The notes below the pieces were generated by a model, which was given only the letters and a program-made list of their open reading frames with translations, was not told the DNA's origin and ran no database searches. The translations under genes and the position numbers were made by a program. Positions 41,627 through 54,279 of a stretch of 64,000 bases of DNA are shown one piece after another. Positions within the stretch are counted from its first letter, which is position 1, and the number at the start of each line of letters is the position of its first letter. The stretch comes from Bathynomus jamesi (lineage: Eukaryota; Arthropoda; Malacostraca; Isopoda; Cirolanidae), in the NCBI GenBank assembly GCA_023014485.1, contig JAJOZX010003304.1, positions 199,501-263,500 on the forward strand. The letters are read 5' to 3'.

Positions 41627-44600
41627 CTGAAATAGTAACCAAATTTTCTTGCTTTATGGGGTTTGGGGGGAAATGTACCTTCATATTTTAGGGTCTAATT
41701 CACATATTGCTTAAAGGATTTTGAGGATAAATATGCACCATAAATTTTAAATGATTCACCAGCAATATTACTAATTTTTTTTTAATAAAAACATTCATGT
41801 TCAAGTAAAAGTTCAAATCCTGGAATTTAAAAACTACAATGAAACAATTTAACTTTATACAAAATCATCAGGTTAACAGACTTAACATTTTAAGCAATTT
41901 CAAATACCTCAATAAACATGAAGCTATTCAGTTAAGCATTATTTTATCACTTAATCATTAATTATTATTATTTATCATTTAACAAAAAGCAATGAAAGAA
42001 AAATTGTTATTTAACCAATTCTTCTGTAACTAATCTTGTATGTTGTCGAGTATTAAAATATTTTCCATCTTTCATACCTGTCAATTCCTTGGGAAATATG
42101 CTACTGGTTCCATGAGATTCACTAATATTTCCATGAGATTTGTATCTATGTTATGATGCAACTGGGCTAGTCTAAATCATTATTTTTCAATCTTTCCAAG
42201 TATATAATCTGAATTTTAGCCAAACTACTTGCATGCTTTAATATGTAATAATAATAATACTTAAATAATACATTTTTGGCACAACTGGTCACTTAATTCT
42301 ATGAACTAAATATACTGCATATTATATTTGGGTTCTTCATGAGACAAAAATAGAAAAGAAAGAAAAGAAAGGAGAAAAAGAAAGGAAACGAAAGAGGAAA
42401 CAAAGAAGAAAAAAAAATGAAGAAAAAAGTGAGCGAGTGAGTTTTTACTGCCTAAACATTAATTTTAATACATTAAACATTGATGCTAGCGATACACATT
42501 TGATAGATTTTCTCTCAGGCATTCTGACATTCAACACGTATGATCTTGGGTTTATTAGTTTCAGGTTAACTTGTCCAAATCTTAGAAGAGTCTTAAAATT
42601 TCATTCGCACTATGACCTTCAGGGGTTCAGGATTCCTTATACAAATGACGCTGGATTTCATACTTTCTACAAACTACAGCATCTTTGATCAGTTTTTCAG
42701 TTATAAATAAGCTATAACTTCACTATGATTTAGTATAGGTTATACTGGGTTGCAAGACACATTCACCCCTGGTTTAAGTTAAACACAAATAACAACATAT
42801 TTACTCAAAAGTAATCATTTTCAAATTTCCCGCATAAAGTCAATCCAAATTCCACATGGCCTACAATATTTACCCAGGTTCATTCATACCCTACAACTAT
42901 GTACTAATGATTCAAATTTCAAAAGTTTTTATAGAAGATACTTCTATCACAATGGTCATAAAATTTCATGTGGCTAATCAGTTTGTCATAATGAATATTT
43001 TTCCTTAAAATAACCTAATTAAAAATAAAAATTAAATTAATGAGTAGAAATTCACTAAGATTTTTTTTTTACATCTCTGAGCATTTGTCAATTTTAGTGC
43101 CACATGGTTAACCTCATCCCATAAATCATTCCATTCCAAATACATGGCTAACATCGTAAACTTTACAGTTTTATAATTTAAAACAAATGAAAATTTTATA
43201 ATATAAATTTTCACTTCATTCAGCCAAGTCCCTCTGTTACCCATTTATTTTTAGACATGTTTTCCCCATTTGTTTTTCTCAAAGTTCAGTTACTACATCT
43301 GGTTCTTTTCAAACATCAAGATCTTGAGGGAAAAGTCTTGTTCTTCAATTGGCTAGGTTCCATGCAAGCTTTACCAATTAAAAATTCAGGTTGTTATAGC
43401 ACCCCACCCTCTTCAGTAAACTGTTATGCCATAAGCAGATAATGAAGAGGACCACCCCAAAAAAGAGTATTCTTGAACTCTAAAATTCCAGCCTACGAAG
43501 GTTATTTAGCCTCGAGCAAACCCCTTGTTCTTGGTTCTTGCAAATCGGTGGGCCTCAACCCAAGGTCACCCTCAGGCACCCATGATCCATTCTTACAATT
43601 CTATACCTTTCAAACGAGGCCACTCCAGCAGGTGGCACCATTCTTGCTATCCACCCCTTAAGCAACTGCCCATGAAACTTCGAGAACTCTAGTGACATTG
43701 CCTCACCCAAATAAATATTATACTTTCCAAATAACCCTCAGCAGTAATAGCTACAGTATGCCTTCAGTAACTTGATATTTTATCAAGAAATAATTATCAA
43801 TTAACTGCAATCAATGTTAATGAATGTGCCTTACTCCATACTCCCTGTAATTTGTATGAACCATATCATATAACCCTTCTCTGTATACTAAATGATAAGA
43901 AATGATGTTCATTTTGTATCATCAAACTATTAAATTTTATATTTTCTTATTGTGACAAACTTTTCCATTGTAAGGCAATTACTTTGTTTCTTGTAACCAT
44001 CTCTTCAATGGACTTAATTCAAGTAAATGTTACAAAATTCCTGGTGTTATGTTCCACCCGAGACTATACACAAGCAAGAAGGTTACTCCATTACAACTTA
44101 CAGACTCAACACAACCCACAACAACTGATTGGGACCATCAAGAATTCAGTCTTTAGTCATCCCTGAAAATACCATGCAGAAGGAAAAACCCATGTGACAT
44201 TTCTAATTGTACAAGTCTTGTATCACTTTAATCACTCCCCTGCAGCTATGACAAATTATCTAGTAAGCAAGATAAAATTGGGGTTTAAAAACAAATTGAT
44301 ACAAGATGTCTGTATTTAATGGAATGTTAGAACAGAAAAGAAAGCTAGTGCTGTATATGCAGCAGATCATTCACTTGCTAAGCTTGCTCCATATTATTAG
44401 AATAACATTGGGAAACTCATACAATTACTTCAGCCTTTTGAAGAATAAACTGTATAACTTATCAAAATGGAAGCAACAGCACCTATCATTATCCCAACAA
44501 CTGAAGTTCTTAAACTGCTTCTTTCAAAAGTTGAAAATAGTGGGGGGCAGTTTAGTTGTATATTAACCAGTGTGGAAGAAATGTGCAACTCAATAAGAGG

Positions 44601-45784
44601 CTTGGTAGTTATATGCATAATAAAATTGTGCGCATCTCAACATTCTTGGACACAAGGATAAAAAGCAAATTCATGGAAGCAGATCAAAGAAGACAAATGA
44701 CAGAAGGTGGAAACAATCAAGAAAAATATGAGGGTGGATATACAAATGTCAGCTACTATTATAAGGAAATACTACATTCAGGTATGGAAGTTACTGAAAC
44801 TAAGTCCACCCCAGAGAAGCTCTTAAAAAAGGCACATGGAATAACAGAGTTGTAGACATGGTAAAAAGCACCACTAAAAAAATTCTTTAAAAAGGGAACT
44901 TTACAATTATGTTAATCTGTCTCTACATAAAATAGCTAATAGTCATACTCTAACCATTCTATGGTTCTTTTCCCTCTTTCTCCGGTACATTACCACAATT
45001 TCCCTTTCATCCTTTCCTACTTGTACATCTTCACATATCAAATTGTTATGGTACTGACCCAAGAGTCTTCTATAAATCATTTGTATATTTAACTAAACTA
45101 CAATAAAGCAATCATAAGTTACATTACACCAGAAAGTCATTGTTTGAATTACAATAACTGACAGAGGGGCCAGAGCCTATGGATCAATAAACAATACATT
45201 CACTTCTATACGGAGAGTACCTACTGTATTGTAGTACCCTAACAAAAAATTTCCAACAAACTAAAGCATTTCCAAAATATACAGCAAGACCATCATAAAA
45301 GGTTAAAGGTGCCTATTAGTTTTACACACACCAGTCATCTTCACTAGTCTAAATTTACTCAACTTATATAGACCTAATAAAATTTGATCCAAGCCTTTAT
45401 ATGATCCAAGTTTTTCAGTCATCTCAAAATAATCCAAGAACAGTGACCTAATTGGTTGTATTTCTTAGGAGAAAAAGTTCAGGCAATAAGACCTCATCTA
45501 ACTTTAAAAAAGATTTTAAAAGTAGAATTGCATCTAGGTTTGGAGTACATCTGATCTAGATATACAGTAGCATGTGTGGCAGGTTGTCTAACAAAGTTTA
45601 ATGTTACATTAAATTAATAAACTAAACACTTAAAATCATATCAAAGTTCTTCTTGGTAAACTTACCTTTGCAGGAAAAGTCACAAAATGCAATTTACAAC
45701 TGCAATGAACTTTTGGCTTGAAGTACAGTACTTCAGAATGAAAACTTTTATTCACATTCTATGTTGGTTCCGACTGATCCTAAT

Positions 45785-45815
<31 letters not shown>

Positions 45816-45946
45816 AAACAAAGGCAGAGATCTGTGACAACTGGAGAGGGGAGAAAAAAAATACATATATATCCTTGGTTAACCTTGGTTTTGATTCTAC
45901 CTGAATTGTTCATTCTGACAAAGATCAAGCTTATTATTCCACCTTT
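41627..45946. other. Region upstream of the first coding exon of Mdm2
   Basis: The 5' untranslated exon and promoter of Mdm2 should lie on this side or further, since exon 1 begins with an acceptor, but no exon could be picked by eye. A purine-rich GAAA-type microsatellite occupies about 42348-42428, and a T-run lies at about 45792-45815. Frames at 42437, 43473 and 44306-44855 have no motif and are judged fortuitous. Confidence 0.4.
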
Positions 45947-46466
45947 AGTCCGGTTGCACGGGGTGGGAACCCTGCATTGTTTGTTATAAAGCAAATCTTG
46001 ACAGATTTTGAAAGCTTATACCAACCCATTCAAGAATCCATCAGGTGTACACCTGACCCCCACTTGGCTTTTTCAATATGGCCAGCGAAACTGAAAAATC
46101 CCATATCCTGGTCAATACTTGATGGATTTTAATGATCTTGGTGTCATTTCTAGGAGTTTTTAGGATGATGAATCGATCTGGAAGGGTTGCAGATACTTTG
46201 GGAGTCATTTTGACCCACATTCACCAATACTCAAGGTCATTGGAGGTCAAACGCCCCCCCAAAATAAGGAATATCCCATATCCTGGGCAGTCATGGAGAT
46301 ATTTTGGTGATCTTACTGTCATTTTTATGGTTTTGGGCGAGACTGAGTAGTTCTATAGACACACAATAGTAGGATATCATTTTGCAACTCCATGGGTCAA
46401 GTCAAGGTCATTTGAGGTTAAAGTTTGGCCTTGAAATATGATAATGCCACAGTTGACATCACTTTA

Positions 46467-46960
46467 CAGCCATCCCCCGGTTAACGACCTACTCATTTAT
46501 CGACCACCCGCAGATACGACCGCGATTGATTGTACCAATTTTTGGAAATCATACAATGTTTTGCATTGTATAAAAAACATTGCAACTGCTTGGGAGGATG
46601 TTACTGCGAAGTGTATGAAAGGCATTTTGAAGAAGTGCCTAAAACGATCTGTGGGTAATTTCGAAGGCGTCGATAAGTTTGAAAATGTCTATGAAATTAA
46701 TAGAAAAATAGTGTTACTCACCAATACCCTCAATTTAGAAGTAGAAGTTGAAGATGTGGAAAACTTATGGGAATACCAAGAGGGAGAGCTGACAAACGAA
46801 GAGCTGATAGAGTTGGAAGAACAACAGCATTTGGAGGAGGAAGAAGAAAGAAAAGAAAAAGAAGCACCAAAGCCGTAAAACAAGGCTTTTGTTTACCGAC
46901 CATTTCATTTACCAACCTGGTCATCGGAATGGAACCTGGTCGTTAAACGGGGGATGGCTG
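46467..46960 (+). mobile_element. Tigger/pogo-type element, internally deleted
   Basis: The ends CAGCCATCCCCCGGTTAACG and the mirrored CGTTAAACGGGGGATGGCTG lie between TA dinucleotides (46465-46466; 46961-46962). It contains only the 3' part of a transposase gene (46525-46878). Confidence 0.9.
46525..46878 (+). pseudogene. Tigger transposase, C-terminal fragment
   Basis: The translation NFWKSYNVLHCIKNIATAWE, then DVTAKCMKGILKKCLKRSV and ELTNEELIELEEQQHLEEEE is the C-terminal region found after the DDE domain of Tigger/jerky-type proteins (FWKxYnvldcIknl..aW.dVt..cmngiWkk; eELTneElleLe). HTH domains and catalytic core are deleted. The surviving frame is open to a stop at 46878. Confidence 0.85.
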
Positions 46961-47309
46961 TATTTGCTTTATTTCAGTGACAATTTCTACAATCTAGCTA
47001 ACTGCTAAGCACTTAACATCTTTTCTGTAGATAAAACCAGATTATAATGCTTAAATGACATAACCCACATTATATGGATATGGATATTCGGATATAAACC
47101 ACAATTTATGCTGAAGTGCAGGGCACATGCATTCTATAGAAGGTTGCAAAGCTACAAGATATGACCTCATAAGCAAAACAAAGCTCACACCTAGCTGGGG
47201 GATTGGCATTGACAACTTTGATGCAATTATTCACATTAGGTAACCATTTATTGGGGGCAAATATCAAAAGACATGGTTGTGTCAGGATCACCAGTCTGCT
47301 CTTCATTTG

Positions 47310-47913
47310 CATTTTGGGTCAATGGATTGTTGCAATCCAAGCCACTGCCACATGCACAGAACATTGTGCAAGGGATTCTGCGTCACATGCAGCCACAGTG
47401 ACTCCCCCTGCATGCTGATTGTGATTCACACCCACATCTGATTAGCTTCAGAACTTTATCTGGTGCTAAGCACACTCCTTCACCAACTGTTTTTGGGATG
47501 AGAACTCTGTTTGTTTCGTCTCTCTCCCACCCATAATGCACAGGATCAAGTGGTGGTGGGTCACACTTTAGTGTATCAAGCCAGTTCGTCACAGTGTAGT
47601 GGGCTCTGAGCACATTTTGATGGAAAGCTTCAGTTGTTGGTGGTAGAGAACATAGTTTGGGTGCAGCAGTTCCTGACTTCCCTGTCTTCTGAGCCCATAC
47701 TCGCTAATGACACTCAGTAAGAGATGAGGATTTCTTATCCCCATAGCATGCAATAATGAATGCTGTTGCCTCTTTCTCGATATGGTCAAAGCATGCATCA
47801 AGGGACTCCAGCTTGTCTAGCTTCTGACCCTTCTTGGCTGTGGCAATGCCATGTATTGCTGCAACTGTGTGACAACCACTCAAAGTGTGTAGTTTGAGGA
47901 TTTGTGGGATTAT
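47310..47913 (-). pseudogene. PIN-like/CXC protein, C-terminal half
   Basis: Continues the frame broken at the insertion. It reads IPQILKLHTLSGCHTVAAIH, GIATAKKGQKLDKLESLDAC, then DPVHYGWERDETNRVLIPKT and a cysteine cluster LIRCGCESQSACRGSHCGC followed by RIPCTMFCACGSGLDC after one in-frame stop. The cluster looks like a CXC (tesmin-type) zinc-binding repeat. The same arrangement occurs in large uncharacterised proteins of many invertebrates and fish, as far as I recall. Stops and shifts make this copy inactive. Confidence 0.6.
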
Positions 47914-50900
47914 GGGTCATTCCATGTCAACTCAGCCACAAAATGGCACTTTTTGCACTCACCCCTTTCAATTTTGCTCATACTTGGCACAATAGCAGAT
48001 ATACATGCCAAACTTAAATTCCCAAATTATTAGAGCTGACTGACCTTTGGTTACCGAGATACAAGGTCACAAATTTGTGACATTTTGACCTTTTTTGCGT
48101 TAAATGACTATTTTCAAAATGGTGTAACTAAAAAACTATTAAAGCTAGAGCATTGATTTTGGTCTCATTTTAAAGCTCTTTAGTAGCCCCTTGTTTATTG
48201 TCTCTTGTTAAATATCTCTACTGTGAAAAATATAAAAATCCCTTCAAAAGTTGACCTTTGACCTTAAATAAAAAAAAAATACCTTCTAAAAAATTCAATT
48301 TTTTTACATTAATACCTTGAGTCATGTACAACAAAATCCCAAGAAGCTGTAAGTGGCTGATAACTAGTTCAATGTATAAAAAATAAATGAAGTTGGCATC
48401 ATTCTTCAATTTTAGATTTTTTTTGTCAGTTCATTTATTTAAAAGTTCTGTTCTGATATAGTGTCAGTGAAGACTTAGTTCAACTTAACATTATTAGTTC
48501 AAAAACCTTTTTGTGACCTGTGCCAAAAGAACTTTTAAAAGACAACCAGGGTTAAACCCCTCGACAGCCCCAAATCTACTGGAGTAGCGCTGATCCAAAG
48601 GCCCAACTAGTATATAAGTACTGTCAACTTTACAGAGTTGACTCCTGACTTCAAGTTAAAGTTAATTTATTTTTACTAAATACATGTATAAAAATTTATT
48701 TAATAATTCATTAATTATTCATTGTTTTCTTTTCAGGATTTTCTTTGTGCTTTTGTGATTTCAGAGTACAAACATGGAACATTTAAAACTGAAACAGAAG
48801 TGTGCTGATCCTTTGCTGCATCACAAAGGTCAGTGTCGAAAGAAGAGTGAGAATTGTACCACAGGAACTTGTAAATAAGTTTCCCGATCTGCACTTAACA
48901 CTACATCACAGACTTTGTAAGCAGTGTAGAGAACATCTTGAGTCCTTGCCTGAGAAAGGAATAGGCACTTTGAATTCAGACATAAATGATGATTCTTCTT
49001 GTAGTAGTGAACCACCTGAAGATCTTGAGAAAATTGAAAATGTTGACAATAGTGATGCATCAACTTCAGAGCAAAACCATGAGATGTGTACTTTGAATGC
49101 TTCTTTTGTTTCAATTGGTGAATCACCCATAAAAAAGAGAAAGCTTGTAGAGCAAAAGTCATATGGAGCTAAAAAACTAAGCAAGGTGACAGAGACAGTT
49201 AAGAAGAGAATGGAAACAGTTGCAGGAAGAGAGATTTCTGACTCACAATTTAAGGAGCCATCTGGAGATGTAGACTGTTTAGAAATAATAAATCAACTCA
49301 AGGAAAAATTCAAAAATGAAAATACTAAAAGAAGTGAGAAAATAAAAATCCTCACTGTATTGCCCAAAAGTTGGAGCATTAGGAAAGTTGCTTCAGAATT
49401 TAACACAACAAGGCATACAGCATCTATTGCTAAAAAAATAGTTGAAGAAAAAGGTGTCCTTTCAGACCCAAATCCAAAGGGTGGGAAAAGAATTAAACAG
49501 GATACTGTTGATGCTATTAAAGCATTTTATCTTTCAGAAGACATCAGTAGAACAATGCCAGGAAAGAAAGACTATTGTAGTATCATTGACAATGAAAGAG
49601 GAAGGATACATTTGCAAAAGCATCTTTTACTTTGCAATTTAAAAGAAGCCTATCATATTTTCAAAGAAAGAAATCCTTTGGTTAAAGTGGGATTCAGTAA
49701 ATTTGCAGAATTGCGTCCAAAGCAGTGTGTTATTGCTGGAGCAACAGGAACTCACTCAGTATGTGTCTGTACAATTCATCAGAATGCCAAACTTATGTTT
49801 GTAGGAGCTGAATTAGAAAAACTAACTGCAAATGATGACACACCTATTAAGAATGTACATCATTGTGTTGCCTTTATGGAATGCAATCCTGCCTCAGACA
49901 ATGTGAACAATGTGGAGATCCATCAGATTTAAAAAAAAAGACTACTGGACATATTTACAAAACTTCATTGATATCATAAATTTTAAAAAGTGGACCAATA
50001 CAGATCAGTCAAATCTTGAATCAGTAGAATATATTGACCAATTCTGTAACCAACTGAAAGAATACCAGATACATGACCAAGACAAAGATGCAAGCAACTT
50101 ATTACTGTGAAACAAAAATGTCTTTGAAAGATGGTGAGGTCCTTGCTGTGTGTGATTTTGCTGAAAATTATTCCTTTATTCTTCAAGATGAGGTTCAGAG
50201 CTTTCACTGGAACAATGAGATGGCTACTCTACATCCATTTGTTATTTACTATAAAAAGGAAGATGAGATTGCTCACCTTAGCTTTATTATTATTTCAGAG
50301 TGTAACATCCATAACACAGTTGCTGTACAAGTCATGGAAAGGGACCCTGTGATGGTGTTGGAGGCACAGTTAAGAGATTAGCTGCAAAAGCTAGTCTACA
50401 ACGACCTTATGATGAACAGATCCTTACTGCAGAACAGTTATATACATTTGCAAGTGAAAATATTGTAAATATAAAATGTCATTTTTCAACCAATAAAGAG
50501 CATGAAGAGGAAAGCCAACTTCTCCAAGAAAGACACTCAACTGCAAGGACTATTGCTGGTACACAGAAATTACACCATTTACAGCCAGTTTCATTGACTT
50601 CTCTTAAGGTTAAACATTATTCATTATCAGATTATTCAAATATTGAGAAAGTTACTGAAAAGGAAGAAGTTGTGACTGAGGAGAAAGTACATGGTTTTGT
50701 TACTGCTGCATATGATGGCCATTGGTGGGTGGCATATGTGCTGGAAAAGATACCAGAGAATAGAGAAGTAAAAGTCACATTCCTTCATCCTCATGGCCCA
50801 AACCTATCATTTGTGTATCCTGGTCGACCAGATGAATTAATCTTACCATATTCAGATATTCTAACACAAGTTGAGGCATCTACTACTAATGGACGAACAT

Positions 50901-51885
50901 ACAGGATTTGCAAAGAAGTTACTTTGAAGGCATCCAAAGCTTTGGCAGATCTACAGCACAAAGGTAAGAATTCAAAATTAAAATGGTCATGTAACTATAT
51001 ATACACTGCATACATTTTAAGTTGTGATAAATGGAAATCAATGAGCACTATACCTATACATATTGTATGTACATTTTAATATGTTACTTGTATTTGTTAA
51101 TTAGGTAGCTATCTAGGTATACATTAAAAATTGTTCTCTCTTCTAGAAATCACAATAAATTGGGTGGCCCACAAGAATCTTGTCAACTACTGAAAACCAT
51201 CACATACATGCACAACATACAGGTGAGGTGGGTAAAGAACAAATATTTAAAAATAAGCATTTGCTTGTTTGTAGAAGGCTGCAGATAGTATGTAGATATG
51301 GGTTATATTTGTAAGAGATTGAGCTGACCTTAGACAAAAATGGTTACTGACATACAAGGTCACAAAGTCATGACATTTTGACAATTTTTGTATAAAATGA
51401 CTTTTTTCAAAATGTTGCTTGAATTCATTATTTTTTATACATTGAACTAGTTATCAGCCACTTACAGCTTCTTGGGATTTTGTTGTACATGACAAGGTAT
51501 TAATGTAAAAAATTGAATTTTTTAGAAGGTATTTTTTTTTATTCAAGGTCAAAGGTCAACTTTTGAAGGGATTTTTTTTTTTTCACAGTAGAGATATTTA
51601 ACAAGAGAGAATAAACAAGGGGCTACTAAAGAGCTTTAAAATGAGACCAAAATCAATGCTCTAGCTTTAATAGTTTTTTAGTTACACCGTTTTGAAAATA
51701 GTCATTTAACGCAAAAAAGGTCAAAATGTCACAACTTTGTGACCTTGTATCTCAGTAACCAAAGGTCAATCAGCTCTAATAATTTGGGAATTTAAGTTTG
51801 GCATGTATATCTGTTATTGTGCCAAGTATGAGCAAAATTGAAAGGGGTGTGTGTTTTAGGTGGCTGACTTGACATGGAATGACCC
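47914..51885 (+). mobile_element. 4-kb DNA transposon with about 480-bp inverted repeats
   Basis: GGGTCATTCCATGTCAAC at 47914 and its mirror ending at 51885 begin arms that match over about 480 bases (47914-48395 and 51410-51885). TTAT stands on both sides (47910-47913; 51886-51889), a likely 4-base target duplication. The interruption of a coding frame on either side proves it is an insertion. It encodes a large protein on the plus strand, with a deletion removing part of the putative catalytic core. Confidence 0.8.
48775..51079 (+). pseudogene. Large transposase-like protein of the long-TIR element, broken
   Basis: The first long frame (48802-49932) has a CKQCREHL start, a Ser/Glu linker, KILTVLPKSWSIRKVASEFN (probable HTH), PGKKDYCSI and GFSKFAELRPKQCVIAGATG-THSVCVCTIHQN. 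After frame changes come CEQCGDPSDL, VLAVCDFAENYSFILQDEV-QSFHWNN (a candidate first catalytic Asp in an RNase H-like strand) and HGKGPCDGVGGTVKRLAAKA. The last frame (50594-51079) has HGFVTAAYDGHWWVAYVLEK and FLHPHGPNLSFVYPGRPDEL. Related intact proteins, as I remember them, carry a SDGAASQYKN-type segment between the FAENYS and HGKG parts; it is missing here at about 50335. Function as transposase is inferred from the inverted repeats. Confidence 0.6.
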
Positions 51886-52872
51886 TTATGTCTTTGTACT
51901 GGGTTACAGTTGCTCAGATGTCCACTGATTTTCTGCCATGCACTGGAGACTCGATAATCAATCATGGGACAGCCTAGTTCTTAAACTCATAGAAGTGAGT
52001 CAGCATGGCAAACATGTCTGTGTCATCACAAATGATGAAGATGCAGGCATCAGAATCTTTCTCAGCTTGTGCGATAGTGTGTGTTGTGTTATTATCACAT
52101 CAGCTTCTTCATGAGATGAGTGCGCTCCAATGCTGCTCGACTCCTGCCTCGCACAATGGAAGTCAGTATGGTCTGCCATCTTGCAAGCACTAGCTCATGG
52201 GTTACAGTTGCGAGATACTGTCAGAAAGGATTTGCTCACAGAGCAGCCTGTTTAGTTGCTCCTTGTTCGCAGTGCATGTGAGAACAGCGTCTCTTGTAGG
52301 CAATGGGGTGTTGAGGTCCAGCTTGTGAACTCTGCTGCTCTTGCTTCTCATTGCCCAAGTGCTTGATTTCGGAGAGAAATCATAGTAGCGATCAAAAGCT
52401 AGTACTACAGATGCATGAGAAAGATGTTTCAGTAGCCATACTTTGAAGGTTTGGATAAATGTAGCAACTGTGCCACTAGCAGGCCAGTCAACTGTCCACA
52501 AAACAGCTGACACATCCATGATGATAACTGTTGGTCAACCCCATGTTCCCCTCTGATGTCACTGCTCTCTATGATTTTCTGAATCCTCCCACATTTTGGA
52601 AGACCTTTCTGACCTCCAGGACAGCTACACAGGAAATCCTTGAAGAAACATTCATCTGCAGCTTTTGTAAAACCTGAAAAATAAGAATTTTGTTTACCCA
52701 TTCTTCAGAGTACAAATCGCATTGAAATAATTTATCCTCAGCAAATGAAAACTAAATGCTCACCTGGTATATTCTCCATATTCAGCAGTCAAAAAACAAT
52801 TTTGGAATCAGCACAACCAAGACATCATCAAACCACCAGGTGGGCAGCACCATCAGCAATAATCTCAACAAC
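51886..52872 (-). pseudogene. PIN-like/CXC protein, N-terminal half
   Basis: A short exon at 52764-52872 (VVEIIADGAAH; acceptor TTTTTCAG, donor CAG|GTGAGC) is followed by a long one from 52673 (TTTTTCAG|GTTTTAC). It reads GFTKAADECFFKDFLCSCPG, then after a one-base shift near 52515 MDVSAVLWTVDWPASGTVAT, VVLAFDRYYDFSPKSSTWAM, and, past a stop, SHEEADVIITQHTLSQAEKD and FIICDDTDMFAMLTHFYEF. The spaced acidic residues (D-R-Y, EEAD, DDTD) resemble a PIN/FEN1-like nuclease site. The frame ends at the insertion point with KDI and resumes at 47913 with IPQIL. Confidence 0.6.
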
Positions 52873-53540
52873 CTGAAAAAATAAGAGGAATAATTAGACA
52901 TATTGGAATTCACCTTACCATGGGGAAAATAATCCCTGATTTCACTTTAAACCCTATAGAACTACTCAATCTCACCCAAAACCATAAAAACGACAGTAAG
53001 ATCACCAAAATATCTCCACAACTGCCCAGGATATGGGATATTCCTTATTTCAGGGGGCATTTGACCTCCAATGACCTTGAGTATTGATGAATGTGGGTCA
53101 AAACAACTCCTAAAGTATCTGCAACCCCTCCAGATTGACTCATCATCCTAAAAACCCCTAGAAATGACACCAAGATCATCAAAATCCATCAAGTATTGAC
53201 CAGGGATTTTTCAGTTTCACCAGCCATCTTGAAAAAGCCAAGCGGGGGTGAGGTGTATACCCGATGGATTCTTGAATGGGGTGGTATAAGCTTTCAAAAT
53301 ATGTAAAAATCAGGGTCTGTGCTACGGGACTACTTGGACTTACACAAACAACTTTGTCACTGTGATGAAATTGTAATGACAAATTGCAAAGAATAAGCAC
53401 TGTTGTTTCCTATGGAGGCAAGCTACATGGTAGACAGTCAATGTAACAACTATTCTCTGTTGCATCCAGCTATGTTGTATTGTTCCAAGTGTAGTAGGCT
53501 ACATGAGCAACTTTATAACAATGTCACTGCCATGTGGCTC

Positions 53541-54013
53541 TAGACATGGGATAATAGTACTAGGTAATAGCAATAGACTATTACAGGATTTTTCAATAGT
53601 AATAGTAATATATCAATTTTTTGCCTGTAATAGTAATAGAAGGCAAAGTAGTAGATAATAGTCCATTACTTTTCTATTATAGTGGCATTGGACATAACTG
53701 TGTGAACAAAGAACTGAAAAAATTAACTAAATCTACTCTAACTAAACATCTATGTGAAATTGTGAACTAATATTGTGGCAAATTTTTCCTTCAATGAAAT
53801 AAAATTTATGAAGACATAGTCTCTGAAATTGTAATGATTTGGTTGAAACATTTGTTAACACACTGTTTCTAATTGCATTTAAAAAAAACAAAGATCCTTT
53901 TCAAATGAATGAAGTACCTCACATACAAAAGTAATAGTAATAGATGAAAAATAAAGTAACAGAAGAAATCAAAAGTAATAGTAATAGAAACCCAGTAATA
54001 GACCCCATGTCTG
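53541..54013. mobile_element. hAT-type MITE rich in TAATAG repeats
   Basis: The ends TAGACATGGG and CCCATGTCTG with flanks TGTGGCTC/TGTGGCAC (7 of 8 match) suggest hAT insertion. The subterminal regions are full of GTAATAGTAATAG repeats (53560-53690; 53925-54000), probably binding-site arrays. Non-coding. Confidence 0.7.
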
Positions 54014-54154
54014 TGTGGCACTAAAAATGAAGACATCACAGCCCATGTAGTTTGCAACAGCTGCACTGATTGTGCTGAAGCAGCAACAAAGTGCTTGTGT
54101 GGCCTTGGCCTTGCATGGAATCTGAACCATGACCCATCATGGGTGGTCAGAAAT

Positions 54155-54240
54155 TACAAAGTCCACACCCAGACTTAACCTCACAATCTCTCAATCAGCA
54201 GCCCAACCACTAGACTATCCAGAGTACCCATTTATCTACC
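54155..54240 (-). repeat. tRNA-derived SINE head (1)
   Basis: The minus strand reads GATAGTCTAGTGGTTGGGCT, an A-box-like segment, followed about 35 bases on by GAGGTTAAGTCTGG, a degenerate B box. No cloverleaf can be completed, so it is a tRNA-like relic of a SINE rather than a working tRNA. Confidence 0.45.
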
Positions 54241-54279
54241 AACCAATTTTTACTGTATGGAAGGATGAACAGCTTGGTT

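Larger units (their letters stand above)
45947..53331 (-). mobile_element. Long-inverted-repeat transposon with PIN-like/CXC protein, interrupted twice
   Basis: About 400 bases at 45990-46400 recur as reverse complement at 52945-53310. The outermost similarity is AGTCC(G/C)GT(T/A)GCAC at 45947 and 53331. Removing the insertions at 46467-46960 and 47914-51885 leaves about 2.9 kb. The minus strand between the arms encodes one protein in exons (51886-52872 and 47310-47913). No clear target duplication of the outer element is seen. The superfamily could not be named. Confidence 0.6.

Noticed and set aside
44306..44855. Possible host exons upstream of Mdm2
   Set aside because: Short frames on both strands without motifs or convincing splice sites; could not be linked to Mdm2.
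45687..45994. Open frames of 100 and 80 aa on opposite strands
   Set aside because: Both run through a homopolymer T/A tract and overlap an inverted arm of a transposon.
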